A DNA stretch of 64,000 nucleotides from Teredinibacter haidensis. GTDB lineage: Bacteria; Pseudomonadota; Gammaproteobacteria; Pseudomonadales; Cellvibrionaceae. Position numbers and translations under genes: made by a program. Shown here piece after piece: positions 53,325 to 63,184 of the stretch (position 1 is the first letter of the stretch; every line of letters begins with the position of its first letter). Below the pieces are notes generated by a model. The model made no database searches and was not told the DNA's origin. It saw nothing but the letters and a program-made list of their open reading frames with translations. The stretch covers positions 3,359,001 to 3,423,000 of the forward strand of contig NZ_CP060084.1 of NCBI RefSeq assembly GCF_014211975.1, read 5' to 3'.

Positions 53325-55364
53325 TCAATAGAGGTATACGGCACCCGCCTTATTCGCCAGGTTATTGGATCGACTACCGGAAATCCCAATCGCGTCACTC
53401 TGCTCAAATGGGGCTCCGATCAAAAGCGCATCGCCAGACGCATCCAAATCAAGGGTACTTGCAAAGAAATCACCGGCATCGGTATTGGGAGCTTTCACAT
53501 AACTCAACTGCTCCCAATTATTTTCGCTTAGGGTAAAAGTATAAGCTGCACCGGCATCGGTGGCACTGTTGTCGTATTCGTTACCGTGAATCGCTTCAGC
53601 GACACTACTCTCACCAGGAGCGCCAACGACGATAAGGCTCCCCTCCGCATTAATGGCAACAGCACTGCCAAAGCGATCACTTGAATCACTGTTCTGAGCC
53701 TTCAAGTACGCAACCTGCTGCCAGTCAGAGCCGTTTATCTCGAACACGTATCCCGCGCCTGCATCCGCGAAAGACGTATCCGCCTCATCCCCATTCACGC
53801 TAAAAGCATTGCTCGATTCACCGGGTGCACCAACAACAGCCGTAGCGCCATCCGCAGCCAAGGCCACTGCAGCGCCAAAGCGCATGCCGTCCCGAGCATT
53901 CGATGCACTGAGTTCCTGTGCAAGCACCCAAGTGTTGTCAGACCGATCAAAAACATACGCCCTGCCAGTCGTCGCCGAAGGGGAGAGGCCATCTTTATAG
54001 TACTCAGCACCAACTAACAGACGATTGCCATTGGCTGAGAGTGAGATATCACTACCAAAGGTAGCATCATCTCCGGGCACCGGCGCGTTCAACTCGGCCA
54101 ATTCCACCCAATTGTCGCCGGTCAATTCATACACAAAAACGCCACCGGCCTGAGCCGCAGTGCTATCGGCCGCGGTGATATTACGACCGGGAGCCGACAC
54201 CACAAGCGTTCCGCCGAAATCACTTAACTCAACCTCTAGGCCAAACTGATCGCCAGCCGCTCCGGCGCTCGGTTTGATAAAGTTTTGCTGAAACCACGTC
54301 TCACCAAAGCGCCTAAAAACATACACCGCGCCCGAATCCTGGGCCGTATTATCCAGAGCATCACCATCGATCTTAAAATCAGCACTATCATCGAAGGGCA
54401 CACCTACCACAAGAGTACTGCCATCGGAACTCAAGCTGACTGACGAACCAAATGCATCACCATCATCGGGCGCAGGGGCTTTAATATAGGATTGCAAACG
54501 CCAGGCACCATCGTCATTTACATAGACAAATACGGCGCCGGAACCACTAATGGAGTTGTCGCCATCATCGCGATTCACGCCAAGGGAACCACTGTCTTCA
54601 CCCGGTGCACCCACCGCAATGGTGTTGCCATCCGCACTGATCGCTAGCACTCCAAACAAATCATTTTCTTCCGAATTCGACGCTTTGAAGTACCCGATCG
54701 AACGGCCCATAAAATTGTACAGTGAAATTTCGTCGGTGGTGGAGCAGTAGGCGTTGGTACAAGCTTCAAGCTTATATTCAGCCCCCAACCAATCGTGTTT
54801 ATGAACGGCCACATCCATTTCGTAGCCAATCGCTTCACTGCTGAACAAACGGCCTTTTTGAACAAACTCTGCGTTTTCGTTGATTTTTTCAAGAATTTTG
54901 TAATTCACCGCACCAGTTACCGACGGCCAACTAAACACAATGTTTTTAAATCCGTCGCGAGCGCTCAGCGCAATATCTACAGTCTTAACCGTGAAGGTAT
55001 CTTCCTCATCACCGACATATAAAACGGCTTCAGTTTCGGTGGACAGAAGTTCAGAAGATAACACACGCACATAGACTTCCTGCTCGTTCGTTATTTCGCC
55101 TTCCTCATCTGTAAACGCTGCTCCATCGATGGAATACTCTCCCCCCTCGATCCAAATGATTGTTTCGGTGTCTATGCCTTCTATAGTTACAGGCTCAGAA
55201 ATAACGTATTCTCCAAGGCCTATATCATCCTCATCATCAAAATAAAATGCGTCTGGATTTGTATCTTCATCTTCACCCAGACCACCACCACAACCTACCA
55301 TAGAGGCAAAAAATCCAGAGACCAACACAATAGCGAACGTACGGGAAATGTTTTTGTTTTTCAT
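53325..55364 (-). CDS. Seven-repeat FG-GAP (integrin-alpha-like) beta-propeller lipoprotein
   Basis: From the ATG at 55364 the 679-residue product has lipobox MVGC (cysteine 25). An N-terminal beta-rich part (about 45-230) includes an FN3-like stretch with NIVFSWPSVTGAVNYKIL. The rest contains seven FG-GAP repeats, each with FGxxxxLSxxGxTLxVGAPxxxS: ADGNTIAVGAPGED, SDGSTLVVGVPFDD, FGGTLVVSAPGRN, ANGNRLLVGAEYYK, ADGATAVVGAPGES, AEGSLIVVGAPGES, ASGDALLIGAPFEQ. Seven repeats fit one full seven-bladed propeller, as in integrin alpha chains. Divergent from a beta-helix lipoprotein with 241 bases between them. Function unknown; surface binding is likely. Confidence 0.8.
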   Translation of the reverse strand: MKNKNISRTFAIVLVSGFFASMVGCGGGLGEDEDTNPDAFYFDDEDDIGLGEYVISEPVTIEGIDTETIIWIEGGEYSIDGAAFTDEEGEITNEQEVYVRVLSSELLSTETEAVLYVGDEEDTFTVKTVDIALSARDGFKNIVFSWPSVTGAVNYKILEKINENAEFVQKGRLFSSEAIGYEMDVAVHKHDWLGAEYKLEACTNAYCSTTDEISLYNFMGRSIGYFKASNSEENDLFGVLAISADGNTIAVGAPGEDSGSLGVNRDDGDNSISGSGAVFVYVNDDGAWRLQSYIKAPAPDDGDAFGSSVSLSSDGSTLVVGVPFDDSADFKIDGDALDNTAQDSGAVYVFRRFGETWFQQNFIKPSAGAAGDQFGLEVELSDFGGTLVVSAPGRNITAADSTAAQAGGVFVYELTGDNWVELAELNAPVPGDDATFGSDISLSANGNRLLVGAEYYKDGLSPSATTGRAYVFDRSDNTWVLAQELSASNARDGMRFGAAVALAADGATAVVGAPGESSNAFSVNGDEADTSFADAGAGYVFEINGSDWQQVAYLKAQNSDSSDRFGSAVAINAEGSLIVVGAPGESSVAEAIHGNEYDNSATDAGAAYTFTLSENNWEQLSYVKAPNTDAGDFFASTLDLDASGDALLIGAPFEQSDAIGISGSRSNNLANKAGAVYLY

Positions 55365-55605
55365 ATAAAAGTCCAAATTAATCTATATCGCAGAAATTTA
55401 GGACACTGACAACAGCAAAATAAATCCCTAAATTTTCAACTTTACAAAACTTATCTTTTCTCATTATTAGTTTACAGATTACCTACAATTCTTTTCTTTT
55501 CTCTACCCATTACATCGAAACTAAACCCTTACAACGACACTCTCACCTTCACACCTTAGCCATGCCTATTTTTTAGGCCCTAATTATCGCGACAGCAAAG
55601 CTTTC
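55365..55605. promoter_or_regulatory. Shared upstream region of two divergent surface lipoproteins
   Basis: An AT-rich 241-base gap between divergent genes. It must hold both promoters. I could not pick reliable elements. Confidence 0.4.
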
Positions 55606-58098
55606 ATGACCATTAAAAATAGACCCTATATTTTATTAGTAGCACTCATTGTATTTTCCACCTTTATTTGTGGCTGCAGCCAATCAGTTAACGAAGAAGT
55701 CGAGAATTTACCTAATAACACCCTGGCATCACTCGAGATAGAAAACCACGAATTGGATTTTGATAGTGACAAAACAGGGATATACACACTTGTTGTTCCG
55801 AACCAAACATCGAGCATCACATTAACCGCGACCCCTACCGACAACGACGTAAGGTTAAACTATCGCGTATCCAATGCAGAAGACGACAGCGATATTATTA
55901 CTTTTACATCGGGAGAAAAAATTACTGTTGATTTACAGGAGGGCGAAAACATTATTCGCTTCTATATAGGTGATATTGGTGAGGAAGAAGGCGAAGATAT
56001 CACCAGCGATATAGAGGCCGACGTTTATCTTACTTACACTCTGCTCGTTAGCAGGCCAAGCTCCGACGCATCATTATCCCAATATGTGTTCTACACATCG
56101 TCTGACAATACTGAATCGCAAATCCCATTAACCCCTACCTTTGACCCTACCGTTTTTTATTACACTGCAGAAGTGCCGTATGAAATCTGCAATTATGTTT
56201 CCCAATTTTATGCCGGCGAAAGTGGATCAACCGTTCAAGTCAATGGCAAACAAATCGACTCCAGCGAGTATTACTACGCCAATCTTATTCCCGGCGAGAA
56301 CATTGTCGACGCTTACGTGACTGCCGCAGCGAAAACCCGAGTAGAGCGCTACAGTTTTACCATTACCCGAACATTGCCCACAGCCGCTCAAAAAGAAATA
56401 AACGCAAAATTAAAAAGCTTGGATATAGAGGGCTCCGATGTCGATTACCTATGCGGCCAATCGTCCTACGGTATATCCGTAAATAAAAACGCAGACCATA
56501 TTGTTATCACCGCCATTCCAGAAGTGGCTGGAGCCAAACTGCGGATCAAAGAAATGGACGTGCTGTCCGGAGTGGCGACAGAAATACCCTTAACAGAAGA
56601 CGAAACATTTATTACCCTTTCCGTCGTTGCATCTAACGGCAGCAGCTCGAAGAGCTATACGTTATATATCGACAGACAAAGCAGCAATATTGTTGAAGTG
56701 GATACAACTCAGGAACTGCAAACGGCGCTAAAAAATGCCAACCCCAGTGATTTAATTATTGTCGCGCCTGGCGTGTACTATGGTTTAGCGAGCACAACCA
56801 CAAGCGGATCAGAAAAAGCACATTTTTACTCTAATCGATCGGGATCTGCACTTAACCCCATTTACCTGACCGTAGAAACCAGCGATGAAGAAACCGCACT
56901 GGAAGGCGACTTCGAAAATAATACCAGCGTTTTATTGCTGGAGGGTGATTACTGGCAGGTAACCGGGCTTGAGATTAGAAACGCCAACCAGGGTATAATC
57001 TTGAATAACGCTCATCACAACACACTCTTTGGTCTTGATGTAAATAGCATTACTGAACATGCCGTGAGTATTTCCCAGGGTAGCTCCGATAACCGTCTGC
57101 TCGACTCCGAATTATCGGTGTCCAGCGATACCGATTTTTCGACAAACGCAGCTTTAGTGCAGGTGATCAGCGATCAAAATTCAAGCACCACCGGCAATAT
57201 TATTCGCCGCAACACGCTCACCAGCGGCGCGGATAAAGTAGCTTTGCTTTTGGCCGCTGGAACCCAACACAACACCGTGGAAAACAATCGCTTCGATATC
57301 CTCGAGCAATCCTCCGTCGAACAAATACAACCTCAACTCACCATCGAAGCCAACAATACTATAATTCGCTTTAACACCTTTTACCCCATGGCCAGCAACG
57401 ACACCACAGCACCGATACACGTCAACACCGTCCCACAATCTTCGATGCCTTCGGGAGACAATACGGTTATTTACCAGAACTGGATGAAAAGTGAATCTGA
57501 AACCCTGCCGTTTGTTTTTTCTGAATCGGGGGAAAACCTGCGGGTGGGGGAAAATTATTACAAACCCGAAGATCTGAAAGAAGACGACGCCATCCCGGTA
57601 ACGTATTCAGGTAAAGCCGTACAGGAAGCGGCTGTCAGCTCACCTCGATATCAAATTCGTCTGGCCGACAATGACGAGTTATGCATTGCGGCAGAGGAAA
57701 TCGATGAACTGTACTTTGGCCTAGTAAAAAAATGCGAAGACAATCCACTGTTTTACTGGCAACTGGAGCTATCGGATGATCACTACACCTATATTCGTAA
57801 TATGGGCGTGGATGAGGACGACAACTACTTTATGGCCTCCACCGATTTTGTCAGTTACTGCGAATCCATCGCTACTGCCACCAGTTTTAATTTTCTGACT
57901 TCCAAGTTGGTGGGCTATGCACAACAATGGGGCCTATACGACAACAGCAGAGACAGCAGCCTGTATATCGTCAATAAACGTAATACCGCCTACGGCCTGA
58001 CGGTGGCTGGCGCCACCTATACGGAAAACACGCCTTCCGTTGTCTGCCCGCTTGTCGGCAATAAACGACAGCATTTTATGCTTATAGAGGTACCGTAA
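55606..58098 (+). CDS. Lipoprotein with cadherin-like beta-sandwiches, PL6-like beta-helix and C-terminal domain
   Basis: An 830-residue lipoprotein (lipobox ICGC, cysteine 24). Three cadherin-like beta-sandwich repeats occupy about 40-155, 155-260 and 268-363; each ends in a strand such as YTLLVSRP, YSFTITR or YTLYIDR. A right-handed beta-helix follows (about 367-640): VDTTQELQTALKNANPSDLI, VAPGVYYG, LLLEGDYWQVTGLEIRNANQ and repeated NTI/NNxF turns, most like chondroitinase-B/PL6-type folds. The last 180 residues (YQIRLADNDELCIAAEEIDE, PLFYWQLELSDDHYTYIRNM) look like a beta-trefoil. No catalytic residues can be assigned. It could be a surface polysaccharide lyase or binding protein. Confidence 0.7.
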   Translation: MTIKNRPYILLVALIVFSTFICGCSQSVNEEVENLPNNTLASLEIENHELDFDSDKTGIYTLVVPNQTSSITLTATPTDNDVRLNYRVSNAEDDSDIITFTSGEKITVDLQEGENIIRFYIGDIGEEEGEDITSDIEADVYLTYTLLVSRPSSDASLSQYVFYTSSDNTESQIPLTPTFDPTVFYYTAEVPYEICNYVSQFYAGESGSTVQVNGKQIDSSEYYYANLIPGENIVDAYVTAAAKTRVERYSFTITRTLPTAAQKEINAKLKSLDIEGSDVDYLCGQSSYGISVNKNADHIVITAIPEVAGAKLRIKEMDVLSGVATEIPLTEDETFITLSVVASNGSSSKSYTLYIDRQSSNIVEVDTTQELQTALKNANPSDLIIVAPGVYYGLASTTTSGSEKAHFYSNRSGSALNPIYLTVETSDEETALEGDFENNTSVLLLEGDYWQVTGLEIRNANQGIILNNAHHNTLFGLDVNSITEHAVSISQGSSDNRLLDSELSVSSDTDFSTNAALVQVISDQNSSTTGNIIRRNTLTSGADKVALLLAAGTQHNTVENNRFDILEQSSVEQIQPQLTIEANNTIIRFNTFYPMASNDTTAPIHVNTVPQSSMPSGDNTVIYQNWMKSESETLPFVFSESGENLRVGENYYKPEDLKEDDAIPVTYSGKAVQEAAVSSPRYQIRLADNDELCIAAEEIDELYFGLVKKCEDNPLFYWQLELSDDHYTYIRNMGVDEDDNYFMASTDFVSYCESIATATSFNFLTSKLVGYAQQWGLYDNSRDSSLYIVNKRNTAYGLTVAGATYTENTPSVVCPLVGNKRQHFMLIEVP

Positions 58099-58417
58099 AA
58101 CGCACAGCAGCGCCTACGGTGAATGGCACGAAACCTTGCACAACCGCTGGCGATATTGGCCGGTGTGGACGGGTGCCCAACCCATCAACACCGCTCGCTA
58201 AAACACACTCGAGATATTCCCGCAGGTGCGCCGACACGAGTTATTTAGCCGCTCCAGATGCACGCTGTGCGGGCTCAACAGCCGTAAAACCCACAAAACA
58301 ATCGATAATCGACGAATGCTAACGCTACGTAATGTAATAACGCCCCGTTTTTTGTCATAATGCACGGCCGTTTTTTAGGCTCACCATTACCTTTTATCGC
58401 AGGTTAAAATCCCACCC
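58099..58417. other. Intergenic region upstream of leuS
   Basis: No credible gene; the 67-codon frame at 58119-58322 has no family features. TTGTCATAATGC near 58356 is followed by GGCCGTTTTTTAGGC, and could be part of a leuS promoter or leader, but no T-box or attenuator is seen. Confidence 0.4.
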
Positions 58418-60877
58418 ATGAAAGACCACTATCTACCGTCTGAAATCGAACAAGCCGCCCAAGAATACTGGGAATCCAACAAAAGCTTCGACGTTACCGA
58501 AGATCCGGACAGGGAAAAGTTCTACTGTCTGGCCATGTTCCCCTACCCCAGCGGTCGATTGCACATGGGCCACGTACGCAACTACACAATTTCCGATGTG
58601 ATTGCCCGCTTTCAGCGTATGCAGGGCAAGAACGTACTGCACCCCATGGGATGGGATGCCTTTGGTCTACCCGCCGAAAACGCCGCCATTAAAAACAACA
58701 CGGCACCGGCAGCCTGGACCTACGACAACACCAACTACATGCGCAAGCAGTTAACAGAGCTGGGCTTTGGTTTCGACTGGACCCGCGAAGTTACCACCTG
58801 CAAGCCCGACTACTATCGCTGGGAGCAGTGGTTCTTCACCCGGCTCTACGAAAAAGGTCTGGCCTACAAAAAAGTTTCGGCCGTTAACTGGTGCCCCCAC
58901 GACCAAACTGTGCTCGCCAATGAGCAAGTCGTTGAAGGTTGCTGCTGGCGCTGCGACACCCCGGTAGAGCGCAAGGAAATCCCCCAGTGGTTTATCCGCA
59001 TTACCGATTACGCCGACGAACTGCTGGCCGATCTCGACAAGCTGCCCAACTGGCCCGAGCAGGTTAAAACCATGCAGCGCAACTGGATAGGCAAGAGCCG
59101 TGGTGTGGATATGCGCTTCGACCTACCCAAAGCGGTGGCCAGCCACAACAGCTTCGAGGTGTACACCACCCGGCCCGATACATTGATGGGCGTGACCTAC
59201 GTCAGCCTTGCCGCCGAACACCCTATCTCCCAAGCGCTGGCCGAAAACAATCCCGAACTAGCCACCTTTATCCAAGAGTGTAAAGTCCAATCCGTGGCCG
59301 AAGCGGATATGGCCAATATGGAAAAGAAAGGTATCGATACCGGCCTGAAAGCCCTGCACCCCATTACAGGTGAAGAAGTTTCCGTGTGGGTGGGCAACTA
59401 TGTATTAATGGATTACGGCTCCGGTGCCGTAATGGCCGTACCCGCGCACGACCAGCGCGACTGGGAGTTTGCCAAAAAATACGGTATTGCGATTTCCCAG
59501 GTCATTGCACCGGCAGCCGGAGAAGAGATTGACCTGGCCAAAGAGGCCTTTGTCGAAAAAGGTGTGCTGGTTAATTCCGGCGAATACGACGGTCTCGATT
59601 TTAGCGCCGCGTTTGAAGCTATTTCGCAAACCCTTATCGCCGCCAACAAAGGCCGCGTAACCACCAATTACCGCCTGCGCGACTGGGGTGTTTCCCGTCA
59701 GCGATACTGGGGCGCACCCATCCCGATTTTCAACCTGCCCGACGGTGGCGAAATTCCCGTTCCCGCCGACCGCCTACCCATGCTGTTGCCGGAAGATGTC
59801 GTGATGGATGGTGTGCAATCACCCATTAAAGCCGACCCGGAATGGAAAAAAGACGAGCTTAACGGCCAGGCCGTAGAGCGCGAAACAGACACCTTCGATA
59901 CCTTTATGGAATCGTCCTGGTACTACGCTCGCTACGCCGCACCCAGCGACAACGGTATGCTCGACCCAGATAAAGCCGCCTACTGGTTGCCAGTAGACCA
60001 ATATGTGGGTGGAATCGAACACGCCATTCTGCACCTGTTGTACGCGCGCTTCTTCCACAAACTGATGCGTGATGAAGGCCTGGTAAGCTGCGACGAGCCT
60101 TTCGAACGCCTGCTGTGCCAAGGCATGGTGCTGAAAGATGGCACCAAAATGTCTAAGTCCAAGGGCAATACTGTCGACCCGGAAGATTTGATCAATCAGT
60201 ACGGTGCCGATACCGTTCGCCTGTTTTCCATGTTTGCCGCTCCTCCCGAGCAAAGCCTTGAATGGACAGAAACAGGTGTGGAAGGCGCATTCCGTTTTCT
60301 GAAAAAGCTCTGGAAAGCCGTGGCAGCTCACCTGGCTGCAGGCACGCCCGGCAAGCTGGATACCAAGGCTCTGGACGACGCACACAAAGATTTACGCCGC
60401 AAGACGCACGAGACCATCAGCAAGGTCAGTGACGACTTCGGCCGCAGACAGACCTTCAACACCGCCATTGCCGCCGTTATGGAACTACTCAATGAAGCCA
60501 GCCGCAAAGCAGACCGCAGCACCCCGCTGGGTCTGGCTGTCGAACGTGAAGCCCTCGAAGCTGCAGTCTTAGTGCTGGCGCCAATCGTCCCCCATGTTTG
60601 TCATAGTCTGTGGCGTGAACTGGGTAACGACACCGCCATACTCGACGAAAGCTGGCCCGACGTGGACGAGACGGCGCTGGTGAAAAGTTCCATTACACTG
60701 GTGGTTCAGGTGAACGGCAAAGTACGTGCAAAGCTGGAAGTCCCCGCCGATACCGACAAAGAAACACTGGAAAAATTGGCTCTTGGCGATGAAAATGTGA
60801 AGAAATATATCGAAGATAAAATGATTCGCAAAGTGATCGTCGTTCCCGGCAAGCTAGTGAATATTGTCGCCAATTAA
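58418..60877 (+). CDS. leuS: Leucine-tRNA ligase LeuS
   Basis: An 819-residue class I aminoacyl-tRNA synthetase charging tRNA-Leu. MFPYPSGRLHMGHVRNYTIS contains the HIGH-type signature (HMGH). A long editing domain (about 220-415, TTRPDTLMGVTYVSLAAEHP) is inserted in the Rossmann fold. LKDGTKMSKSKGNTVDPEDL carries the KMSKS loop, and an anticodon-binding helical domain and a C-terminal extension follow. Length is usual for bacteria (about 860 or slightly less). First in a unit with lptE and holA, a standard gammaproteobacterial arrangement. Confidence 0.98.
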   Translation: MKDHYLPSEIEQAAQEYWESNKSFDVTEDPDREKFYCLAMFPYPSGRLHMGHVRNYTISDVIARFQRMQGKNVLHPMGWDAFGLPAENAAIKNNTAPAAWTYDNTNYMRKQLTELGFGFDWTREVTTCKPDYYRWEQWFFTRLYEKGLAYKKVSAVNWCPHDQTVLANEQVVEGCCWRCDTPVERKEIPQWFIRITDYADELLADLDKLPNWPEQVKTMQRNWIGKSRGVDMRFDLPKAVASHNSFEVYTTRPDTLMGVTYVSLAAEHPISQALAENNPELATFIQECKVQSVAEADMANMEKKGIDTGLKALHPITGEEVSVWVGNYVLMDYGSGAVMAVPAHDQRDWEFAKKYGIAISQVIAPAAGEEIDLAKEAFVEKGVLVNSGEYDGLDFSAAFEAISQTLIAANKGRVTTNYRLRDWGVSRQRYWGAPIPIFNLPDGGEIPVPADRLPMLLPEDVVMDGVQSPIKADPEWKKDELNGQAVERETDTFDTFMESSWYYARYAAPSDNGMLDPDKAAYWLPVDQYVGGIEHAILHLLYARFFHKLMRDEGLVSCDEPFERLLCQGMVLKDGTKMSKSKGNTVDPEDLINQYGADTVRLFSMFAAPPEQSLEWTETGVEGAFRFLKKLWKAVAAHLAAGTPGKLDTKALDDAHKDLRRKTHETISKVSDDFGRRQTFNTAIAAVMELLNEASRKADRSTPLGLAVEREALEAAVLVLAPIVPHVCHSLWRELGNDTAILDESWPDVDETALVKSSITLVVQVNGKVRAKLEVPADTDKETLEKLALGDENVKKYIEDKMIRKVIVVPGKLVNIVAN

Positions 60878-60886
60878 ACCATAGCG

Positions 60887-60909
60887 TGGGTTTGGCATAG
60901 CCGAACCCA
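60887..60909 (+). other. Hairpin between leuS and lptE
   Basis: TGGGTTTGGC / GCCGAACCCA stem of ten pairs (one T-G wobble) with loop ATA. No T-run follows. It could slow or process the leuS-lptE transcript rather than terminate it. Confidence 0.5.
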
Positions 60910-60936
60910 ACAAACAGCAACTGCAGGAACGCAGCA

Positions 60937-61446
60937 ATGATAAAACCATTTTCACGACTCGTTCTATTGCTTGGCTTAGTACTGCTTACCGCTTGTGGTT
61001 GGCAGTTACGCGGCACGGATTCATCGCTGTCCGATGCCCGTTCAGGCACACTGCCTGGACAATTGCATGTCATCGTGCAGGAGCGCAACAGTAAAGTCGC
61101 CCCGGTGCTTTATAACGTTCTGCGTAGTAAAAACGTCGAACGCACCAGTGAAGCACCCATGATTCTGGTGATTGAAGAAGAGCGTTTGGACAAGCGCCCA
61201 CTATCGGTAACAGACACCGGTGTAACCGCCCAATACCAGTTGATTCTCAGTGTGTACTACCACTACAAAACCAACAGTGGCGGCGATGGTGGCGAAATAA
61301 CGCAGTCTTCGCGCAAGGCCATGAGCTGGCGCAGTTACGATTTTGATGCAAAACTGATCGTTGCCAAAAACCAGGAAGAACAATCACTGCTACAGGAAAT
61401 GCGCGAAGAGCTCGCCTTCCGTATCCTCGATAGCCAGCCTGAGTAA
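60937..61446 (+). CDS. lptE: LPS-assembly lipoprotein LptE
   Basis: A 169-residue lipoprotein with lipobox LTAC (cysteine 20) followed by GWQLRGTDSSL, the LptE N-terminal signature. LptE plugs the LptD barrel and helps place LPS in the outer membrane. VTDTGVTAQYQLILSVYYHY and the ending EEQSLLQEMREELAFRILDS are typical. It lies between leuS and holA, with 3 bases to holA. Confidence 0.94.
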   Translation: MIKPFSRLVLLLGLVLLTACGWQLRGTDSSLSDARSGTLPGQLHVIVQERNSKVAPVLYNVLRSKNVERTSEAPMILVIEEERLDKRPLSVTDTGVTAQYQLILSVYYHYKTNSGGDGGEITQSSRKAMSWRSYDFDAKLIVAKNQEEQSLLQEMREELAFRILDSQPE

Positions 61447-61449
61447 TCC

Positions 61450-62499
61450 ATGCCAAAACTACGCGCGGAACAACTCCCCGGCGAGCTGAAAAAACAGCTC
61501 GCCCCCATCTATTTTATTTCCGGCGACGAACCCCTGATTGTGCAGGAATGCTGCGACGCCATTCGCGGCGCAGCCCGCGCTAATGGCTTTAGCGAACGCG
61601 AACTACACCATACCGATTCAGGTTTTAGCTGGGATGAGCTTTACAACAGCGCTAATGCGCTTTCCCTTTTTGCCGACAAAAAAATCATCGAAATTCGCAT
61701 TCACAACGGCAAACCCGGTGATGCCGGCAGTAAAGCGATTAGCGAATACTGTTCGAACCCCAATGAAGACACGCTGCTGTTGCTGGTCAGCCCCAAAATC
61801 GACAGCCGCAGCCAGAAAAGCAAGTGGTTCACCGCCATAGAAAAGCTCGGTATAACCATACAGGTTTGGCCTGTTGGCCCCCAACAAATGCACCGTTGGA
61901 TAGACCAACGTTTAAAAATGGCCGGTTTAAATGCCGACAGCGAAGCCATTGATATACTCTGCGCAAAAACGGAGGGCAATCTACTGGCTGCCGTGCAGGA
62001 AATCGAAAAATTAAAACTGGCGACGGATGAACCATTGATCAACGCCCAGCAAATGACCGCAGCGGTTATGGATTCTGCCCGCTACGACATTTTTGGCTTG
62101 GTCGATAAAGCCATGCATGGCGACAGCCGAGCCGCGACAGCAAGCCTTCAAGGGCTGCGTGCCGAAGGCACCGAACCCTTAACACTGCTCTGGGCGCTAA
62201 CCCGCGAAATTCGCAGCCTAAACAATATTAAAGACGCTATCGACAGTGGCGAAAACTTTGATTCTGCCGCACGCCGCAACGGCGTTTGGGATAAACGTAA
62301 ACCCCTCTTTAAATCGGCCCTACACAGACTTAAACCACGACAACTGCAGGACTTGATTCGCAAATCAGCACTGGCTGACCGCGCCACTAAAGGCGTTGCC
62401 ACTGGTAATGTTTGGAATATACTAACGGATATCACCTTAGGATTGGCCGGAGTGACCGTGCTTAACCCCAAGACTCAACGAATGGAATTTAGAAGTTAG
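61450..62499 (+). CDS. holA: DNA polymerase III subunit delta HolA
   Basis: A 349-residue clamp-loader subunit. ISGDEPLIVQECCDAIRGAA opens the first domain, ALSLFADKKIIEIRIHNGKP follows, and SARYDIFGLVDKAMHGDSRA with EPLTLLWALTREIRSL begins the C-terminal domain. Opens the beta clamp as part of the gamma complex. Starts 3 bases after lptE. Confidence 0.95.
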   Translation: MPKLRAEQLPGELKKQLAPIYFISGDEPLIVQECCDAIRGAARANGFSERELHHTDSGFSWDELYNSANALSLFADKKIIEIRIHNGKPGDAGSKAISEYCSNPNEDTLLLLVSPKIDSRSQKSKWFTAIEKLGITIQVWPVGPQQMHRWIDQRLKMAGLNADSEAIDILCAKTEGNLLAAVQEIEKLKLATDEPLINAQQMTAAVMDSARYDIFGLVDKAMHGDSRAATASLQGLRAEGTEPLTLLWALTREIRSLNNIKDAIDSGENFDSAARRNGVWDKRKPLFKSALHRLKPRQLQDLIRKSALADRATKGVATGNVWNILTDITLGLAGVTVLNPKTQRMEFRS

Positions 62500-62516
62500 C
62501 CAGAGGTGTTACGCAA

Positions 62517-62855
62517 ATGGATAATAACAAGCAACTCACCCGCGGTTCAGCGACGCTATCAATAAAATATTTGCTGTTTGCAGGCTTATGTTTCCTTTTC
62601 AGCAATATTATCAGCTGCCAGAAAAAACCCGAATTCAGCGCAATAGATGAAAGTACTCAAGAAGCCTACCTAGTGCTTAACGGCTATTTAAAGCGCCGAG
62701 GCATGCAGGCTACAAAAGCCGACCTTTCCGTAAAGGAAAGCGAAGTAGGTTATATTTTTCGCTGGCAGTCCACCGATGCCGAACAGCTGTTTGAAGTCAT
62801 ACAAAAAGACAGCGCCTGGCAGATTAAGGCATTTACCGATTCGTCCCACCCCTAG
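62517..62855 (+). CDS. Small lipoprotein, unknown function
   Basis: A 112-residue lipoprotein with lipobox IISC (cysteine 34). The mature 79 residues have one compact domain with EAYLVLNGYLKRRGMQATKA and ESEVGYIFRWQSTDAEQLFE. It begins 17 bases after holA and probably shares its transcript. No family is recognised. Confidence 0.6.
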   Translation: MDNNKQLTRGSATLSIKYLLFAGLCFLFSNIISCQKKPEFSAIDESTQEAYLVLNGYLKRRGMQATKADLSVKESEVGYIFRWQSTDAEQLFEVIQKDSAWQIKAFTDSSHP

Positions 62856-63184
62856 CCGTCAGGCCCACATCTAAACATTACTGACACCTCAAAAAAGTTT
62901 AGCTACTGCCCCGCAACCATACTGCACCACCGCCCGCAACAAAACGAGCAGCACAGGACAGCACTACGTTCAGTCATAGAGTAAAAATGTAGCAATAAAC
63001 TCACCCGCATCCATTCGACCAGTGCCATACAATTGTCATGTTCAGGCATCAAGGTACTCGGTGGATCCACGCGCGACTAGAGATCACCTGTTCCGGGCGC
63101 CGAATCCGAAATGTAAAAAAAGTACTATATGTAACCACCATAACCAGACGATATCGCCGAACTAAAATATGAGATTTCCGGCAC
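62856..63184. other. Intergenic region before the sigma factor gene
   Basis: About 330 bases with no gene or clear terminator seen. It should hold the promoter of the FecI/FecR-like pair. Confidence 0.45.

Noticed and set aside
58119..58322. 67-codon open frame upstream of leuS
   Set aside because: No ribosome-binding site or recognisable domain; high Arg/Cys composition typical of chance frames.
59819..60385. 188-codon open frame antisense to leuS
   Set aside because: Shadow of leuS; no independent evidence.
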